Shown in pieces: positions 33,963-44,209 of a DNA stretch of 64,000 bases (position 1 is its first letter; every line of letters begins with the position of its first letter). Below the pieces are notes generated by a model, which ran no database searches, was not told the origin of the DNA, and saw only the letters and a program-made list of their open reading frames with translations. The position numbers were made by a program, and so were the translations under genes. Origin of the DNA: Xanthomonas indica (GTDB lineage Bacteria > Pseudomonadota > Gammaproteobacteria > Xanthomonadales > Xanthomonadaceae); assembly GCF_040529045.1 (NCBI RefSeq), contig NZ_CP131914.1:2216501-2280500 (forward strand), given 5' to 3'.

Positions 33963-35468
33963 TCAGCGCTTGCCACCGAAGATGCTGCCGAAGATGCCGC
34001 GCACGATCTGCTGGCCGATGCGGTTGCCGATGGTGCGCGAGGTCTGCTTGGCCATCGCCTCCAGCATGCCCTGGCGGCGCTTGGTGCCGAACACCGCGTC
34101 CTTGACCGCCTGGCCGAAGCCGCTGTCCTGGGCCTCGTCCTGTTCGCGGGTGCGTGCCGGCGGCGCGGCGCTGCGGTCGGCGCTCTGCTCGACGCGGCGT
34201 GCCAGCAGCTCCGCCGCCGATTCGCGGTTGACAGGCGTGTCGTAGCACGCGCCGACCGGGCTGCCGGCGCGCACCTGCGCGCGCTCGGCCTCGGTGATCG
34301 CGCCCATGCGGCAGCGCGGCGGCGCGATCAGGGTCTGCTGCACCGGCGATGGCACGCCCTTGTCCTGCAACGTGGACACCAGCGCCTCGCCGGTGCCGAG
34401 CTGGGAGATGGCCTTGGCCACGTCCAGCTTGGGATTGGCGACGAAGGTTTCGGCGGCGGTGCGCACCGCCTTCTGGTCGCGCGGCGTGTAGGCGCGCAGC
34501 GCGTGCTGCACGCGGTTGCCGAGCTGGCCGAGGATGCTGTCGGGCACGTCGTCGGGGAACTGCGAGCAGAAGTACACGCCCACGCCCTTGGAGCGGATCA
34601 GCCGCACCACCTGCTCGATGCGCTGCACCAGCGCCGGTGGCGCGTCGTCGAACAGCAGGTGCGCCTCGTCGAACACGAACACCAGCTTGGGCTTGTCCAG
34701 GTCCCCCACTTCCGGCAGTTGCTCGAACAGTTCCGACAGCAGCCACAGCAGGAAGGTCGAGTACAGCCGCGGCTTGAGCACCAGTTGCGCGGCGGCGAGG
34801 ATGCCGATCACGCCGCGGCCGTCGTGGTCGACCCGCATCAGCTCGGCCAGGTCCAGTGCCGGCTCGCCGAAGAAACCTTCGCCGCCGTCCTGGGCCAGGC
34901 GCAGCAGCGCGCGCTGGATCGCCGCCACCGATTGCGCGCTGACCAGGCCGTATTCGGTGGAGATGTCCTTGCGCTCTTCCACCACCAGCGCCAGCAGCGC
35001 GCGCAGGTCGTCCAGGTCGAGCAGCAGCAGGCCGCGGTCGTCGGCCAGCTTGAACACGATGTCGAGCACGCCGGCCTGGGTGTCGTTGAGTTCCAGCACG
35101 CGTGCCAGCAGGGTGGGGCCCATCTCGCTGACGGTGGTGCGCACCGGATGACCGAGCTTGCCGTACAGATCCCAGAACACCACCGGGTTGGCGGCCGGGG
35201 CGTAGTCGCGCACGCCGATCTGCGCCGCGCGCTGCAGCACCTTCTCGCTGCCGTCGCCGGGCATCGCCAGGCCGGCCACGTCGCCCTTCACGTCGGCCAG
35301 GAACACCGGCACGCCGATCCGCGAGAAGCCTTCGGCCAGGGTCATCAGGGTCACGGTCTTGCCGGTGCCGGTGGCGCCGGCGACCAGGCCGTGGCGGTTG
35401 CCCAGGCGCGGTTGCAGCAGCACCGCGATGTCGTCGGTCACGCCTTTGCCTAGCAGGATCGGGTCCAT
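33963..35468 (-). CDS. HerA/YjgR-like DUF853 ATPase
   Basis: Cytoplasmic P-loop ATPase of 501 residues. Walker A is GATGTGKTVTLMTLAEGFSR near the N-terminus; KPKLVFVFDEAHLLFDDAPP carries the Walker B acidic pair; VGVYFCSQFPDDVPDSILGQ is the sensor-like region. The C-terminal tail ends in a basic, glycine-rich IVRGIFGSIFGGKR. The family (E. coli YjgR) resembles HerA-type DNA translocases, but its role is not established. The ATG at 35468 opens MDPILLGKG, the conserved beginning. Probably co-transcribed with the GFA gene. Confidence 0.88.
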   Translation of the reverse strand: MDPILLGKGVTDDIAVLLQPRLGNRHGLVAGATGTGKTVTLMTLAEGFSRIGVPVFLADVKGDVAGLAMPGDGSEKVLQRAAQIGVRDYAPAANPVVFWDLYGKLGHPVRTTVSEMGPTLLARVLELNDTQAGVLDIVFKLADDRGLLLLDLDDLRALLALVVEERKDISTEYGLVSAQSVAAIQRALLRLAQDGGEGFFGEPALDLAELMRVDHDGRGVIGILAAAQLVLKPRLYSTFLLWLLSELFEQLPEVGDLDKPKLVFVFDEAHLLFDDAPPALVQRIEQVVRLIRSKGVGVYFCSQFPDDVPDSILGQLGNRVQHALRAYTPRDQKAVRTAAETFVANPKLDVAKAISQLGTGEALVSTLQDKGVPSPVQQTLIAPPRCRMGAITEAERAQVRAGSPVGACYDTPVNRESAAELLARRVEQSADRSAAPPARTREQDEAQDSGFGQAVKDAVFGTKRRQGMLEAMAKQTSRTIGNRIGQQIVRGIFGSIFGGKR

Positions 35469-35799
35469 ATCGGGGTCCGCAATGAGGTGCCTGGATTCTA
35501 GAGCGTCTGCGGGATGGCCGAACGCGCGCGGGTGCGTTGGGGGCTTCGCGCCACCATGCAGATGCCGGCGCACCCCGCGAAATGGGGTCTTTGCCTGGTG
35601 TGGCCGTTCGATGCTGCGGCACGGGAGTGCGACTGCTTCGCGGGTCGTGGGCGCGGTGCGCGCAGTGTCCGTGTTGCAGCGCGGGACGCCCGCCAGCCAT
35701 GAACGTCGGCCCGCCGCGGGCCGGACCGTGGCCGCGGCGACCTTGCCGCGATGCGACGGCGGGGGCTACCCTGCGGCCTTTCCGTCGCCGCGTCCCACC

Positions 35800-37401
35800 A
35801 TGCCCCTTCCGTTCCGCTTCACCCACGCGTGGCCCGTCGCGGCTGCCGTGGCGCTGACCTGCGCCGCTCCTGCCGCCCATGCCCGCGTGTCCGCCCGCGA
35901 CCAGGCCGCCATCGCCGTCCTCGACCAGCGCCTGGCCGCTGCCGAGAAGCGCTACAACGACGCCATGGTGCTGGTCGGCAACAGCGACCCCAAGGGTACC
36001 CAGGAAAGCGACGCCGCGCTGGAAGACATCGAGGACGTGATCCAGGCCTGCATCAAGCAGCGTGGCTGCGAGGTCGGCACCTACCTGGGCGCGTACAAGC
36101 GCCTGCTCAAGGCCAAGACCGACGCGCAGGGCCAGGCCAGCGATACCGATGCCGCCGACGACGAAGACGCGGCGCCGCTGCAGGCCGACCCCGACCACAT
36201 CAGCCCGCTGGCCGCCGACGTGCCGGAAGCCGCGCGCGCGGCACGCCTGCTCAACGACAAGCGCCACGCCTTCGATTCGATGGTGGAGTACAACCCGGCG
36301 GTGCAGGCCGGCATCCGCCGCTGGCTGACCGACATGCGCCCGGCGCTGATGAGCAGCTACGAGAACTACCAGAACCTGCGCGCGATCATGTGGCCGGAGT
36401 GGGAGAAGCGCGGCCTGCCGGAGGCGTTGCTGTTCGGCATCATCGCCAAGGAGTCCAACGGCCGCGTGCATGCCAATTCGCGGGTGGGCGCCGCCGGGCT
36501 GATGCAGTTCATGCCGGCCACCGGGCGCCGTTTCGGCCTGGGCCCGGACGGCACCGGCTTCGATACCCGCTACGACGCGCGCAGCGCCGCCGAGGCCAGC
36601 GCGGTCTACATCAACGAGCGCATGGCCGAGCTCAACCGCAGCGTCGAACTGGCCCTGGCCGGCTACAACGGCGGCGAAGGCCGTGCGGCGCGCGTGTTCA
36701 ACCAGATGCCCGGCCGCAGCTTCTGGGACGCCTCGGTGTACAACCAGTTCCCGGCCGAGACCAAGGACTACGTGCCGATGGTGATCGCCGCGGCGTGGAT
36801 CTTCCTGCACCCGCAGCAGTACGGCGTGGCCTTCCCCAAGATCAATGCGCAGCCGGCCACGCTGCGCCTGGCCAAGTCCACCACCATCTACGAACTGACC
36901 ATCTGCCTGGGCAGCGACGGCACCCGCGACGGCTACATGCGCGCCCTGCGCAACCTCAACCCGCGCTACGAGCCGGACGGCTGGATCCCGGCCGGGGTGA
37001 CCATCAACGCCACCACCAAGATCGTCGGCCTGTACAACCGCTACTGCGTCAGTGGCCCGCGCGCCGACCTGGCGCGCGCACTGATCACCGCCGACGTCAC
37101 CGCCGCGGTGCGCAGCGGCAGCCCGGCGCCGGCCGCCGACCTGACCGGCAACGTGGCGGTGGGCGACGTCAGCCCGGTCGCCGGCGTGCCGACCACGGTG
37201 GCCACCGGCCGACCCGCGCCGGCCAAGCCCAAGCAGAAGCAGGTGCGCAGCTACCGCGTGGCCAAGGGCGACACGTTGGGGCGGATTTCCGACCGCCACG
37301 ACTGCGACCTGAAGGAACTGGCCAAGGCCAACGGCCTGCGCGCCCCGGGCTATGCCCTGAAGCCGGGCCAGTCGCTGAAGCTGGTGGGCTGCGAGAAGTA
37401 A
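35800..37401 (+). CDS. membrane-bound lytic murein transglycosylase, MltD-like, with LysM
   Basis: Periplasmic muramidase of 533 residues that cleaves glycan strands to anhydromuropeptides. A signal peptide ends at about residue 28 (CAAPAAHA). After a polar, acidic N-terminal region comes the SLT domain: LPEALLFGIIAKESNGRVHA with the catalytic glutamate in KES, then GAAGLMQFMPATGRRFG, then ELALAGYNGGEGR. A LysM carbohydrate-binding repeat closes the protein (YRVAKGDTLGRISDRHDCDL). One LysM rather than two or more as in E. coli MltD. ATG at 35800 is supported by the signal peptide. A tandem repeat block starts directly after the stop. Confidence 0.9.
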   Translation: MPLPFRFTHAWPVAAAVALTCAAPAAHARVSARDQAAIAVLDQRLAAAEKRYNDAMVLVGNSDPKGTQESDAALEDIEDVIQACIKQRGCEVGTYLGAYKRLLKAKTDAQGQASDTDAADDEDAAPLQADPDHISPLAADVPEAARAARLLNDKRHAFDSMVEYNPAVQAGIRRWLTDMRPALMSSYENYQNLRAIMWPEWEKRGLPEALLFGIIAKESNGRVHANSRVGAAGLMQFMPATGRRFGLGPDGTGFDTRYDARSAAEASAVYINERMAELNRSVELALAGYNGGEGRAARVFNQMPGRSFWDASVYNQFPAETKDYVPMVIAAAWIFLHPQQYGVAFPKINAQPATLRLAKSTTIYELTICLGSDGTRDGYMRALRNLNPRYEPDGWIPAGVTINATTKIVGLYNRYCVSGPRADLARALITADVTAAVRSGSPAPAADLTGNVAVGDVSPVAGVPTTVATGRPAPAKPKQKQVRSYRVAKGDTLGRISDRHDCDLKELAKANGLRAPGYALKPGQSLKLVGCEK

Positions 37402-37404
37402 GGA

Positions 37405-37960
37405 TCCCGTCTCCCTCCGGGAGAAGGTGGCGCGTAGCGCCGGATGAGGGGTGGCGCATGCGCAGTCTCGGGCGTGTGGCTTTACCGTCATCCATTGCAG
37501 GGAAAGGCGGTCCTTCCACCGTCCAGGCGTCGGGACTGAAGTCCCTCCCACAGTGGCGCTGTCGCTGCACACCAGTTGCGAGACAAAGCGCAATCCAATC
37601 CCTTCTCCCTCCGGGAGAAGGTGGCGCGCAGCGCCGGATGAGGGGCGGGCCATGCGCAGTCTCGGGCGTGTGGCTTGCCGTCATCCATTGCAGGGAAATG
37701 CGGTCCTTCCACCGTCCATGCGTCGGGACTGAAGGCCCTCCCACAGGGGCGGGCGCTGCACACGCGTTGCGAGACAAAAGCGCAATCCACTCCCTTCTCC
37801 CTTCGGGAGAAGGTGGCGCGTAGCGCCGGATGAGGGTACGGCCGCCGCAGTCTCAGGCGAGGCGTCGACACCACCATCCAGCACATGCTGGCGGTCTTTC
37901 ACCGTCCATGCGTCGGGACTGAAGGCCCTCCCACAAAGGCGCTCCTCAAGCGAAAGGGCC
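37405..37960. repeat. tandem array of three ~191-base composite repeats
   Basis: Three head-to-tail units starting near 37411, 37602 and 37794. Each begins with the inverted CTCCCTCCGGGAGAAGG-type hairpin followed by GGCGCG and GCGCCGGATGAGGG, continues with a shared spacer (GCGCAGTCTCGGGCG, CATCCATTGCAGGGAAA; diverged in the third) and ends with a REP copy (GTCGGGACTGAAGTCCCTCC or its GAAGGCCCTCC variant) before a joint containing TTGCGAGACAAA. The third is shorter. Units differ at several positions, so it is old enough to have diverged. No ORF is credible here. Confidence 0.85.
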
Positions 37961-37981
37961 GCAGCGCGGCCCTCTCACGCC

Positions 37982-38827
37982 TCAGCGCACCAACCGCGCC
38001 AGTGCCTGCCCCAGCCGCACCGGCGATTCCGCCTTCAGTGCCGGGTCGAACGCGGCCACGCCCGGCGGCAGCAGCACGATCACCGTGGAGCCGTAGTTGA
38101 AGCGCGCCATTTCCTCGAACCGCTGCAGGGTGATGCCCTTGCCGCGCCAATCCTTGCGGGTGATGCGGTCGGCGTAGCGCGGGATCTCCACGCCGCTCCA
38201 CACGGTTTCCACGCCGGACACCAGCAGCGCGCCGACCATCACCGAGACCATCGGGCCGAAGTCGGTGTCGAAATGACAGACCAGGCGCTCGTTGCGCGCG
38301 AACAGGCGCGGCACGGTGCGCACCGCGTCGGTGCCGACGCTGAACAGCCGCCCCGGCACGTGCATGGTTTCGCGCAGGGTGCCGGTCCACGGCATGTGCA
38401 CGCGGTGGTAGTCGCGCGGCGACAGGTACACGGTGGCATACAGGCCGTTGGCGAACGGCGCCGCCGCGGCGTCGTCGCCGAGCAGTTCGGCGGCGGTGAA
38501 CGACTGCCCCTTGGCCTGGAAGATGCGCCCGTCCTCGATCCGGCCGAGCTGGCTGATGCGGCCGTCGGCCGGCATCAGCAGCGCCTGCGGATCGGGATCG
38601 GCGACACGCGCACCCGGCTTCAGCGCACGGGTGAAGAAGGCATTGAAGGTCGGGTAGGCGCGCGCATCCGGTTGCGCGGCCTCGCTCAGGTCCACGCCGA
38701 AGCGGCGCACCACCGTGTCGATCAGCCACTGCTTCAGTCCGGGCCGCGACGAATAGGCCAGGCGCCGCGCCAGCGAGGACAGCAGCCGGTGCGGCAGCAC
38801 GTAGGTCAGGCGGGTGGTCAGGCTCAT
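37982..38827 (-). CDS. psd: phosphatidylserine decarboxylase proenzyme
   Basis: Inner-membrane-associated enzyme (281 residues) that makes phosphatidylethanolamine. It self-cleaves to create a pyruvoyl cofactor; the GST cleavage site is in [14 protein letters not shown] near the C-terminus. Other family blocks are [30 protein letters not shown] and [20 protein letters not shown] with the histidine pair. Length is normal. The ATG at 38827 overlaps the stop of the SCO gene (ATGA), so the two are translationally coupled. It ends just before the repeat block. Confidence 0.95.
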   Translation of the reverse strand: MSLTTRLTYVLPHRLLSSLARRLAYSSRPGLKQWLIDTVVRRFGVDLSEAAQPDARAYPTFNAFFTRALKPGARVADPDPQALLMPADGRISQLGRIEDGRIFQAKGQSFTAAELLGDDAAAAPFANGLYATVYLSPRDYHRVHMPWTGTLRETMHVPGRLFSVGTDAVRTVPRLFARNERLVCHFDTDFGPMVSVMVGALLVSGVETVWSGVEIPRYADRITRKDWRGKGITLQRFEEMARFNYGSTVIVLLPPGVAAFDPALKAESPVRLGQALARLVR

Positions 38828-39474
38828 GGGGCGGTGGCCTTGGTCAGGGTCTGCAGGTCGGCGGCGATCGCCGCGGCATCGAACGGCGGGCGGATCAGCC
38901 CGGCCTGGCGGCCCTGCGGGTCGAGCACCGCGATCGCGGCGGAGTGGTCCATGCTGTAGTCGTTCGGGTTCTCGGCGTAGTGCTTGCCCGGCACCTTCTG
39001 GAACACGAAGCCCAGCGCGGTGGCGAAGCGCTCCAGCTCGGGCACGTCGGCGGTGGCGGCGATGGTGTCCTTGTGGAAGGCATGGGCGTACTCGCCCAGC
39101 CGTGGCAGGGTGTCGCGCTGCGGGTCGACCGAGACGAACAGCACGCGCGGGCGCAGCGTGTCCGGCAGCGTCTCCCATTGCTTCTGCGCGCGCGCCAGGT
39201 CGGCCAGGGTGGTCGGGCACACGTCCGGGCAGGCGGTGAAGCCCAGGAACACCAGGGTCCAGTGGCCCTTGAGCTCGCCCGGCACCAGCGGCGTGCCGTC
39301 GGTCTGGCGCAGGTGGAAGTCGGGCAGGGGCCGCGGCTGCGGGTACATGCGCACCGTGCGGGTCTCCGGCCAGGCCGGGCCGGCGCTGCCGCCGAAGTAC
39401 TTCTGGGCCAGCAGCAGCCCCAGGCCGGCGGCCAGGGCAACCACCAGGACGATGCCGAAGGTGCGGTTGAACAT
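38824..39474 (-). CDS. SCO1/SenC family copper/thiol-redox protein
   Basis: Membrane-anchored periplasmic thioredoxin-fold protein of 216 residues, usually needed to place copper in cytochrome oxidase CuA or to keep its thiols reduced. One N-terminal anchor helix ([18 protein letters not shown]) is followed by the copper motif CPDVCP and the distal histidine in [30 protein letters not shown] is the family central block. The stop overlaps the psd start by 4 bases. No oxidase genes are in the window. Divergent from prmB. Confidence 0.92.
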   Translation of the reverse strand: MFNRTFGIVLVVALAAGLGLLLAQKYFGGSAGPAWPETRTVRMYPQPRPLPDFHLRQTDGTPLVPGELKGHWTLVFLGFTACPDVCPTTLADLARAQKQWETLPDTLRPRVLFVSVDPQRDTLPRLGEYAHAFHKDTIAATADVPELERFATALGFVFQKVPGKHYAENPNDYSMDHSAAIAVLDPQGRQAGLIRPPFDAAAIAADLQTLTKATAP

Positions 39475-39519
39475 ACTGATTTCCCATGCAACGAACGCTC
39501 ATCATAGCGGCCGGGCCTC

Positions 39520-39525
39520 TATAAT
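39520..39525 (+). promoter_or_regulatory. -10 element for prmB
   Basis: Consensus TATAAT 29 bases before the prmB ATG, in the 79-base divergent gap with the SCO gene. The -35 is not clear. Confidence 0.5.
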
Positions 39526-39553
39526 CGGGGGCCGAATTGCCTTGCCTGTTGCC

Positions 39554-40480
39554 ATGACTGCCGACGCGGCCGCCGAACTCCACACGATCATCGACCTGAT
39601 CCGCTACGGCACCAGCCGTTTCAACGCCGCCGGGCTGAGCTTCGGCCACAGCTACGACAACGCCCTGGACGAGGCCACGCAACTGGTGCTGCACGCGCTG
39701 CACCTGCCGCACGACCTGGGCCCGGCCTACGGCAGCGCGCGGGTCACCACGCCGGAGAAGGCGCAGGTGCTGGCGCTGTTCGAGCGCCGCATCGCCGAGC
39801 GCATCCCCGCCGCCTACCTCACCGGCGAGGCCTGGTTCGCCGGGCTCAGCTTCAAGAGCGATGCGCGCGCATTGGTGCCGCGTTCGCCGATCGCCGAACT
39901 GATCGAGGCCGGCTTCGAGCCGTGGCTGGCCGGCCGCCCGGTCGAGCGCGCGCTGGACCTGTGCACCGGCTCGGGCTGCATCGCCATCGCCATGGCCCAC
40001 TACAACCCGAACTGGCAGGTGGACGCGGTCGACATCAGCGACGATGCGCTGAGCCTGGCCGCCGAGAACAAGGAGCGGCTGCTGGCCGACAACGTCGAAC
40101 TGGTCAAGTCCGACCTGTTCGCCGGGCTGGGCGGGCGCCGCTATGAGCTGATCGTGACCAATCCGCCCTACGTCACCCACGCCGAGACCGATGCGCTGCC
40201 GCCGGAATACGCGCACGAGCCGGAACTGGGCCTGCGCGCGGGCGACGACGGGCTGGACCTGGCGCTGAAGATCCTGCGCGACGCACCGGCGCACCTGAGC
40301 GAGGACGGGCTGCTGATCTGCGAGGTCGGCGAGTCCGAGCGCGCGCTGGCGCAGCTGCTGCCGGAAGTGGATTTCGCCTGGGTCGAGTTCAAGGTCGGGC
40401 AGATGGGCATCTTCGCGGTGGAGCGCAGCGAACTGCTGACGCACCACGCGCGCATCGCCGCGCTGGCCGCGGACCGGTGA
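39554..40480 (+). CDS. prmB: ribosomal protein uL3 N5-glutamine methyltransferase
   Basis: SAM-dependent methyltransferase of 308 residues that modifies a glutamine of ribosomal protein L3. SAM motif I is [16 protein letters not shown], and the catalytic NPPY is in [13 protein letters not shown]. PrmB is preferred over PrmC because aroC follows immediately, as in E. coli, and because the N-terminal helical domain matches PrmB length. The ATG at 39554 follows GTTGCC without a strong ribosome-binding site. Ten bases separate its stop from aroC. Confidence 0.93.
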   Translation: MTADAAAELHTIIDLIRYGTSRFNAAGLSFGHSYDNALDEATQLVLHALHLPHDLGPAYGSARVTTPEKAQVLALFERRIAERIPAAYLTGEAWFAGLSFKSDARALVPRSPIAELIEAGFEPWLAGRPVERALDLCTGSGCIAIAMAHYNPNWQVDAVDISDDALSLAAENKERLLADNVELVKSDLFAGLGGRRYELIVTNPPYVTHAETDALPPEYAHEPELGLRAGDDGLDLALKILRDAPAHLSEDGLLICEVGESERALAQLLPEVDFAWVEFKVGQMGIFAVERSELLTHHARIAALAADR

Positions 40481-40490
40481 TGCGACGGCC

Positions 40491-41594
40491 ATGAGCGCGA
40501 ACAGTTTCGGCACGCTGCTGACCGTCACCACCTTCGGCGAATCGCACGGGCCGGCGATCGGCTGCGTGGTGGACGGCTGCCCGCCGGGGCTGGAGCTGGA
40601 CGCCAGCGAATTCGCCCACGACCTGCAGCGCCGCGCCACCGGCAAGAGCCGGCACACCTCGGCGCGGCGCGAGGCCGACGCCATCGAGATCCTGTCCGGG
40701 GTCTACGAAGGCCGCACCACCGGCACCCCGATCGGCCTGCTGATCCGCAACACCGACCAGCGCAGCAAGGACTACACCGACATCGCCCGGCAGTTCCGCC
40801 CCGGCCATGCCGACTACAGCTACTGGCAGAAGTACGGCATCCGCGATCCGCGCGGCGGCGGACGCTCGTCCGCGCGCGAGACCACCATGCGCGTGGCCGC
40901 CGGCGTGATCGCCAAGAAGTGGCTGGCGCAGCGCTACGGCGTGCGCGTGCGCGGCTACCTGTCCCAGCTCGGGCCGCTGCTGCCGCAGGGCTTCGCCTGG
41001 GACGCGGTGGAAGACAACGCGTTCTTCTGGCCGCACGCGCCGCAGGTGCCGGAGCTGGAGGCGTACATGGATGCGCTGCGCAAGTCCGGCGATTCGATCG
41101 GTGCGCGCGTGACCGTGGTCGCCGACGGCGTGCCCGCTGGGTGGGGCGAGCCGATCTACGGCAAGCTCGACGGCGAGCTGGCCGCGGCGATGATGAGCAT
41201 CAATGCGGTCAAGGGCGTGGAGATCGGCGACGGCTTCGCCGCGGTGACCCAGAAGGGCACCCACCATCGCGACCTGATCGCGCCGGACGGGTTCCAGTCC
41301 AACCACGCCGGCGGCGTGCTCGGCGGCATCGCCACTGGGCAGCCCGTCGTCGTCTCGGTGGCGTTCAAGCCCACCTCCAGCCTGCGCCTGCCCGGCGCCA
41401 CGGTGGACGTGGACGGGCAGGCAGTGGACGTGATCACCACCGGCCGCCACGACCCCTGCGTCGGCATCCGCGCCACCCCGATCGCCGAGGCGATGATGGC
41501 GCTGGTGCTGATGGACCAGGCGCTGCGCCACCGCGCGCAATGCGGCGACGTCGGTACGGTGACGCCGCGCATCCCCGGCGGTGGCGATGGCTGA
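40491..41594 (+). CDS. aroC: chorismate synthase
   Basis: Flavin-dependent last enzyme of the shikimate pathway (367 residues), converting EPSP to chorismate, the precursor of tryptophan made by the trp genes further on. Family blocks: [20 protein letters not shown] at the N-terminus, [37 protein letters not shown], and [20 protein letters not shown]. Length is normal. The stop overlaps the start of the 2-hydroxyacid dehydrogenase gene by 8 bases. Confidence 0.97.
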   Translation: MSANSFGTLLTVTTFGESHGPAIGCVVDGCPPGLELDASEFAHDLQRRATGKSRHTSARREADAIEILSGVYEGRTTGTPIGLLIRNTDQRSKDYTDIARQFRPGHADYSYWQKYGIRDPRGGGRSSARETTMRVAAGVIAKKWLAQRYGVRVRGYLSQLGPLLPQGFAWDAVEDNAFFWPHAPQVPELEAYMDALRKSGDSIGARVTVVADGVPAGWGEPIYGKLDGELAAAMMSINAVKGVEIGDGFAAVTQKGTHHRDLIAPDGFQSNHAGGVLGGIATGQPVVVSVAFKPTSSLRLPGATVDVDGQAVDVITTGRHDPCVGIRATPIAEAMMALVLMDQALRHRAQCGDVGTVTPRIPGGGDG

Positions 41595-42621
41595 GTCGCG
41601 GCCGCGGGTGTGGGTCAGCCAGCCGCTGTTCGACGATGTCGTCGCACGGCTGGGGGCGCATTGCGCGCTGACCACCACCGCGGACGTGACCAAGTATTCG
41701 CCGCAGGACCTGGCGCAGGCGCTGGCGCCGCTGGACGGCGCCCTGGTCACCCTCAACGAACGCATCGGCGCCGCCGAGATCGCTGGCGCGCCGCGGCTGC
41801 GCGCCATCGCCAACGTCGGCGTCGGCTACAACAATCTGGACCTGGACGCGCTCAGCGCGGCCGGCATCGTCGCCACCAACACCCCCGACGTGCTCACCGA
41901 GACCACCGCCGATCTCGGCTTCGCCCTGCTGATGGCCGCCGCGCGCCGCGTCGGCGAGGCCGAGCGCTGGCTGCGCGCGGGGCAGTGGCAGCAGTGGTCG
42001 TTCCAGACCATGCTCGGCGCCGATGTCCACGGCAGTACGCTGGGCATCCTCGGTATGGGCCGGATCGGCCAGGCCATCGCGCGCCGCGCCGCCGGCTTCT
42101 CGATGCGCGTGCTGTACCACAACCGCAGCCGTCTGCCGGCCGAGGTGGAGCGTGCGCATCGCGCCGAATACGTCGGTTTCGACGCGCTGCTGGCGCGCGC
42201 CGACCACTTGTTGCTGGTGCTGCCGTACAGCGCGCAGTCGCACCACGTCATCGATGCCGCCGCGCTGGCGAAGATGCAGCCGACCGCGACGCTGGTGAAC
42301 ATCGCCCGTGGCGGGCTGGTCGACGAAATCGCGCTGGCCGACGCGCTCGCGCACGGACGCCTGGCCGCGGCCGGGCTGGACGTGTTCGAAGGCGAGCCGG
42401 CAATCCGTCCGGAACTGCTGGCGCTGCGCAATGTGGTGCTGACCCCGCACATCGGCAGCGCCAGCGTGGCCACGCGCCGCGCGATGGTGGCGCTGGCGGT
42501 CGACAACCTGCTTGCCGCGCTGGGCATCGGCGCCGACGCCGGGCGCCCGCCCAACGCGCTGAACCTGGACGCGATCGCCGCGGCCGGCGGCGCGCGGGCG
42601 ATGGCGGACAAAAAACGATAG
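41587..42621 (+). CDS. D-2-hydroxyacid dehydrogenase (glyoxylate/hydroxypyruvate reductase type)
   Basis: NAD(P)-dependent dehydrogenase of 344 residues. The Rossmann motif is [20 protein letters not shown]; the catalytic Arg is in [11 protein letters not shown], the Glu in [10 protein letters not shown] and the His in [13 protein letters not shown]. The arrangement is that of glyoxylate and hydroxypyruvate reductases; NRS after the second strand (LYHNRSR) suggests NADP use. ATG at 41587 overlaps the aroC stop; a GTG at 41581 would add two residues. Probably translated with prmB-aroC. Confidence 0.88.
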   Translation: MAESRPRVWVSQPLFDDVVARLGAHCALTTTADVTKYSPQDLAQALAPLDGALVTLNERIGAAEIAGAPRLRAIANVGVGYNNLDLDALSAAGIVATNTPDVLTETTADLGFALLMAAARRVGEAERWLRAGQWQQWSFQTMLGADVHGSTLGILGMGRIGQAIARRAAGFSMRVLYHNRSRLPAEVERAHRAEYVGFDALLARADHLLLVLPYSAQSHHVIDAAALAKMQPTATLVNIARGGLVDEIALADALAHGRLAAAGLDVFEGEPAIRPELLALRNVVLTPHIGSASVATRRAMVALAVDNLLAALGIGADAGRPPNALNLDAIAAAGGARAMADKKR

Positions 42622-42724
42622 GGAGCCTGCGGCCCTGTGCGCGGCGCGCACGGCAGGTTCCCCGAATCCACGCGGCAGTGCGGCTGTTTTTCCCCTTTTT
42701 TCTTCCTGCGGATCGAATCCTTCC

Positions 42725-43750
42725 ATGAGCAATGCAACCCGTCGTTTCAACGTCGCCGTCGTCGGCGCCACCGGTGCCGTCGGCGAAACCATGCTGAGCA
42801 TCCTCGCCGAGCGCGGTTTCCCCATCGCCACGCTGTACCCGCTGGCCTCCGAGCGCTCGGCCGGCGGCCAGGTCGAGTTCAACGGCCAGAAGGTCACCGT
42901 GCTCGACCTGGCCACCTTCGACCCGACCGGCGTGGACATCGCGCTGTTCTCCGCCGGCGGCGGCATTTCCAAGGAATACGCGCCGAAGTTCGCCGCGGCC
43001 GGCGCGGTGGTGATCGACAACTCCTCGACCTTCCGCTACGACGACGACGTGCCGCTGGTGGTGTCGGAAGTCAATCCGCACGCGCTGAAGCACCGTCCGC
43101 GCGGCATCGTCGCCAATCCCAACTGCTCGACCATGCAGCTGATGCCGGTGCTGGCGCCGATCCACAAGGAATACGGCATCGAGCGCATCAACGTGGCCAC
43201 CTACCAGTCGGTGTCTGGCGCCGGCCGTTCGGGCATGGAGGAACTGGGCAAGCAGACCGCGCAGCTGCTGGCGTTCCAGGACATCGAGCCGCAGAAGTTC
43301 CAGGCGCAGATCGCCTTCAACCTGATCCCGCACATCGACGACTTCCAGCCCAACGGCTACACCAAGGAAGAGATGAAGCTGGTGTGGGAGACGCAGAAGA
43401 TCCTCGAGGACAGCAGCATCCTGGTGAACCCCACCGCGGTGCGCGTGCCGGTGTTCTTCGGCCATTCGGAGGCGGTCAACATCGAGACCAAGCGCAAGAT
43501 TACCGTCGAGCAGGCGCGCGCCCTGCTGGGTCAGGCGCCCGGCGTGGAAGTGGTCGACGAGCACAAGGCCGGCGGCTATCCGACCCCGGTGACCCATGCC
43601 TCCGGCAAGGACCCGGTGTTCGTCGGCCGCATCCGCGAGGATTTCTCGCACCCGCGCGGCCTCAACCTGTGGGTGGTGGCCGACAACATCCGCAAGGGCG
43701 CCGCGCTCAACGCGGTGCAGTTGGCCGAGCTGGTCGCTCAGGAGGCGTGA
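42725..43750 (+). CDS. asd: aspartate-semialdehyde dehydrogenase
   Basis: Cytoplasmic NADPH enzyme (341 residues) making aspartate semialdehyde for lysine, threonine, methionine and diaminopimelate. NADP motif: VAVVGATGAVGETML. The active-site cysteine is in ANPNCSTMQLMPVLAP, with QSVSGAGRSGMEEL after it, and the C-terminal histidine in PVTHASGKDPVFVGR. Length is normal. The 104-base gap before it contains a T-rich stretch. A stem (AACGGCCAG/CTGGCCGTT) about 90 bases downstream may end its transcript. Confidence 0.96.
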   Translation: MSNATRRFNVAVVGATGAVGETMLSILAERGFPIATLYPLASERSAGGQVEFNGQKVTVLDLATFDPTGVDIALFSAGGGISKEYAPKFAAAGAVVIDNSSTFRYDDDVPLVVSEVNPHALKHRPRGIVANPNCSTMQLMPVLAPIHKEYGIERINVATYQSVSGAGRSGMEELGKQTAQLLAFQDIEPQKFQAQIAFNLIPHIDDFQPNGYTKEEMKLVWETQKILEDSSILVNPTAVRVPVFFGHSEAVNIETKRKITVEQARALLGQAPGVEVVDEHKAGGYPTPVTHASGKDPVFVGRIREDFSHPRGLNLWVVADNIRKGAALNAVQLAELVAQEA

Positions 43751-44165
43751 TTCGGGAGTCGGGATTGGGGATTCGTAACGCGCTGCGCAGCGCCGACTGA
43801 TCCTGGGCTGCGTAGCGCCCAATTCCCGGCAGGTACGCAACGGCCAGTGGCGCAAGCCCTGGCCGTTGTCGTGTCGGGCATGCGCGTCGTGCCGATGGCG
43901 CAGGCCGATCCACATCTGGCGGGTCATGCCGCCAGCGCATCGGCGGGGCGACCACGCAGGCATGGCCCAGGCAGCGCCCGTGTGGGAGGGACTTCAGTCC
44001 CGACGGGCCTTACCGACCCAGTGCCGGGGCTGAAGCCTCTTCCAAACCGCGCCCACGACAATGCCAACGCTCCGTTGGCATGGCGCTCGCCAAACCCATG
44101 CGATTCGCCCCCGTCGCCGCTGCAGTGCCCGCAACCAATCCCCAATCCCAAATCCCCACTCCCCG
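43750..44165. repeat. region bounded by inverted G-rich repeats and holding a REPIN
   Basis: TTCGGGAGTCGGGATTGGGG near 43751 and the inverse AATCCCCAATCCCAAATCCC near 44138 are inverted copies of one repeat. Between them is a REP (GGGAGGGACTTCAGTCCC at 43983-44000) followed by a diverged inverted copy (GGGGCTGAAGCCTCTTCC, about 44026-44043). No gene is seen in 43751-44209. The left part also holds the hairpin at 43839-43867. Confidence 0.7.
43839..43867 (+). terminator. hairpin downstream of asd
   Basis: Arms AACGGCCAG / CTGGCCGTT with an 11-base loop, about 90 bases after the asd stop. It is followed by GTCGTG rather than a T tract, so efficiency is uncertain. Confidence 0.45.
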
Positions 44166-44170
44166 CTTCA

Positions 44171-44178
44171 TATATATT
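44171..44178 (+). promoter_or_regulatory. AT-rich -10 region for fimV
   Basis: TATATATT, 32 bases before the preferred ATG at 44210. Nothing else in this GC-rich gap is as AT-rich. Confidence 0.4.
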
Positions 44179-44209
44179 GATGGACATGACTCCAAGGGGC
44201 AGGGGCGGG

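Noticed and set aside
33901-37653. Minus-strand frame of about 1250 codons over the HerA-like and MltD-like genes
   Set aside because: Overlaps well-supported genes in other frames; composition is that of a GC-rich shadow.
37405-37960. Tandem repeats considered as a CRISPR array
   Set aside because: Units are about 191 bases, contain hairpins and have nearly identical spacers; no cas genes are present.
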